A DNA stretch of 6,881 nucleotides from Cytophagales bacterium (lineage in GTDB: Bacteria > Bacteroidota > Bacteroidia > Cytophagales > Cytophagaceae). Below, piece after piece: positions 5,864 through 6,881 of this stretch (position 1 is its first letter; each line of letters starts with the position of its first letter). A program made the translations under genes and the position numbers. The stretch lies in assembly GCA_025360235.1 (NCBI GenBank), contig JANYCO010000012.1, forward strand, positions 1-6,881, read 5' to 3'. A model generated the notes under the pieces. That model had not been told where the DNA came from and did not search any database. It saw only the letters and a list, made by a program, of their open reading frames with translations.

Positions 5864-6881
5864 ATGAAACTGAAACTTATTTTACTACTTATTGCTTTTG
5901 GAACATTTTCAACTTTTATCAAAGGACAAGTCGGTCCGCTATTGACCACCAACTGGTACCAGGATTGTTATTACAATGACTCTTGTCCGGCTATAGCTCC
6001 AGGCCCTTGCAGTAAAGCCTACACTGGTTGTGGCGCAACAGCACTGGCGATGACCATGAAATATTACGGTTATCCTTCTACAGGAAGAGGTTCCCATTCT
6101 TATACCCCACCAGGATTCTCTGTTCAATCCGCCAACTTTGCAACAACAACCTACAATTGGGCTGGCATGCCAAATTCTATAAGTACTCCCAATACCGCTA
6201 TTGCGCAGGTTATGCACCATACCGGCATTGCCCTTGATATGGGTTACGGATCCGCTGGATCATTTTGCTCTTTTGATGCTTCTGACGTTTTAAAAAAATA
6301 TTTCAAATATTCTCTTACCACAATCAATGTGATGAAGACTCAGTATTCGAATACAGCATGGGAAAATTTACTAAAGACAGAACTTGATGCAGGCAGAGTG
6401 GTGTATTTAAATGGTGGTTCCCATTTTTATCTTTGCGACGGTTATCAAACAATTCCCTCCCTGAAATTTCATATCAACTTTGGTTGGGGAGGCCCCTACA
6501 ACGGCTATTACGATATTCATAATCTTGTAGCTGCTTCTACCAATTTCACTCCTATCGGTATGATTATAGGTATTAAACCAATGGACAATATAGAAGCAAG
6601 TCCTGACACTGTGGTGATATATAATGCACCACAAAATGCTTATTATACAATTAATGCTTTAACAACTTGGACTGCCTCATCGGATCAATCCTGGTTTATT
6701 CCTAACCTATCGTCTGGCATTGCCGATTACATTTATACAAACGGTGCAGCCTCCGGCAATTTATCTTACACACCAAGATTTGCTACTGTAAGTGTAACAA
6801 ATGGTGTTATAACAAAAAAAGTAGTAATAAAACAAAATGGAATCACCCCAAAAATAAACAAGAAGAAAGACGAAAGAAGAA
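5864..6881 (+). CDS. Secreted C10 (streptopain-type) cysteine peptidase with BACON-like domain, 3' end outside window
   Basis: Exported papain-like endopeptidase, open at the right edge after 339 residues. A signal peptide spans about 1-22 (KLK, hydrophobic core LILLLIAFGTFS, likely cleavage near Gly21-Gln22); no lipobox Cys follows. The catalytic domain begins at once with VGPLLTTNWYQDC (23-35), which is where mature C10 enzymes begin, so no Spi-type propeptide is present. Catalytic Cys56 lies in YTGCGATALAMTMKYYGYP (53-71), catalytic His187 in GGSHFYLCDGY (184-194), and the active-site Asn205 in HINFGWGG (203-210), where SpeB has NWGWGG. Extra cysteines (35, 41, 49, 135, 191) may form disulfides. 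Residues about 243-326 resemble a BACON domain (WTASSDQSW at 269-277, ending VVIKQNG). A basic stretch, KINKKKDERR, reaches the edge; whether a type IX secretion tail or more domains follow cannot be seen. It is transcribed away from the symporter, with no visible partner or inhibitor gene. Confidence 0.9.
   Translation, partial: MKLKLILLLIAFGTFSTFIKGQVGPLLTTNWYQDCYYNDSCPAIAPGPCSKAYTGCGATALAMTMKYYGYPSTGRGSHSYTPPGFSVQSANFATTTYNWAGMPNSISTPNTAIAQVMHHTGIALDMGYGSAGSFCSFDASDVLKKYFKYSLTTINVMKTQYSNTAWENLLKTELDAGRVVYLNGGSHFYLCDGYQTIPSLKFHINFGWGGPYNGYYDIHNLVAASTNFTPIGMIIGIKPMDNIEASPDTVVIYNAPQNAYYTINALTTWTASSDQSWFIPNLSSGIADYIYTNGAASGNLSYTPRFATVSVTNGVITKKVVIKQNGITPKINKKKDERR

Noticed and set aside
5939..6634. 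Minus-strand and alternative-frame reading frames across the C10 peptidase gene
   Set aside because: The plus-strand frame encodes a signal peptide, catalytic Cys and His motifs and a BACON-like domain without interruption; the others have no recognisable content.

Overview
The window looks like chromosomal DNA from a Bacteroidetes (Bacteroidota) bacterium, perhaps a Cytophagales-type free-living member. The reasons are AT-rich intergenic DNA, start regions mostly without strong Shine-Dalgarno sequences, an Mrp protein of the kind without a CXXC motif, a membrane-anchored coiled-coil protein of Bacteroidetes character, and a secreted C10 (streptopain-type) cysteine peptidase followed by a BACON-like domain. 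The genus cannot be fixed from this sequence. I see no IS element, CRISPR array, tRNA or rRNA, and no clear sign of recent transfer.

Layout: five genes lie on the minus strand and one on the plus strand. From the left, a D-alanine--D-alanine ligase family gene (minus, 1-1189) runs off the left edge before its last metal-binding motif. Upstream of it, on the same strand, are a small NifU-C-terminal-domain (Nfu) scaffold (1253-1507) and an Mrp/ApbC-type P-loop ATPase with an N-terminal DUF59/MIP18 domain (1553-2644). These two form a likely Fe-S cluster carrier pair. A strong, almost symmetrical stem-loop terminator (about 2725-2763) separates them from a single-TM coiled-coil protein of unknown function (2782-3726). 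After a 278-base spacer with a long AT-rich hairpin comes an SGLT-like sodium/solute symporter (4005-5603, GTG start). A 260-base divergent spacer separates it from the plus-strand secreted C10 peptidase (5864 to the right edge, open-ended).

How they work together: Mrp and Nfu very likely act in the same Fe-S maturation pathway and may be cotranscribed. The ligase acts in peptidoglycan precursor synthesis and may be read through from them, but a hairpin sits between. The coiled-coil protein, symporter and peptidase show no obvious functional link to these or to each other, so the window reads as ordinary housekeeping DNA next to a secreted-enzyme gene.

I found no convincing new multi-gene system. 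The points most worth a second look are the 17-bp hairpin after the symporter, which is fully paired only in the minus-strand RNA; a large insertion in the ATP-grasp ligase; the Mrp protein without its Fe-S ligand motif beside an Nfu that has one; and the C10 peptidase that lacks a propeptide.
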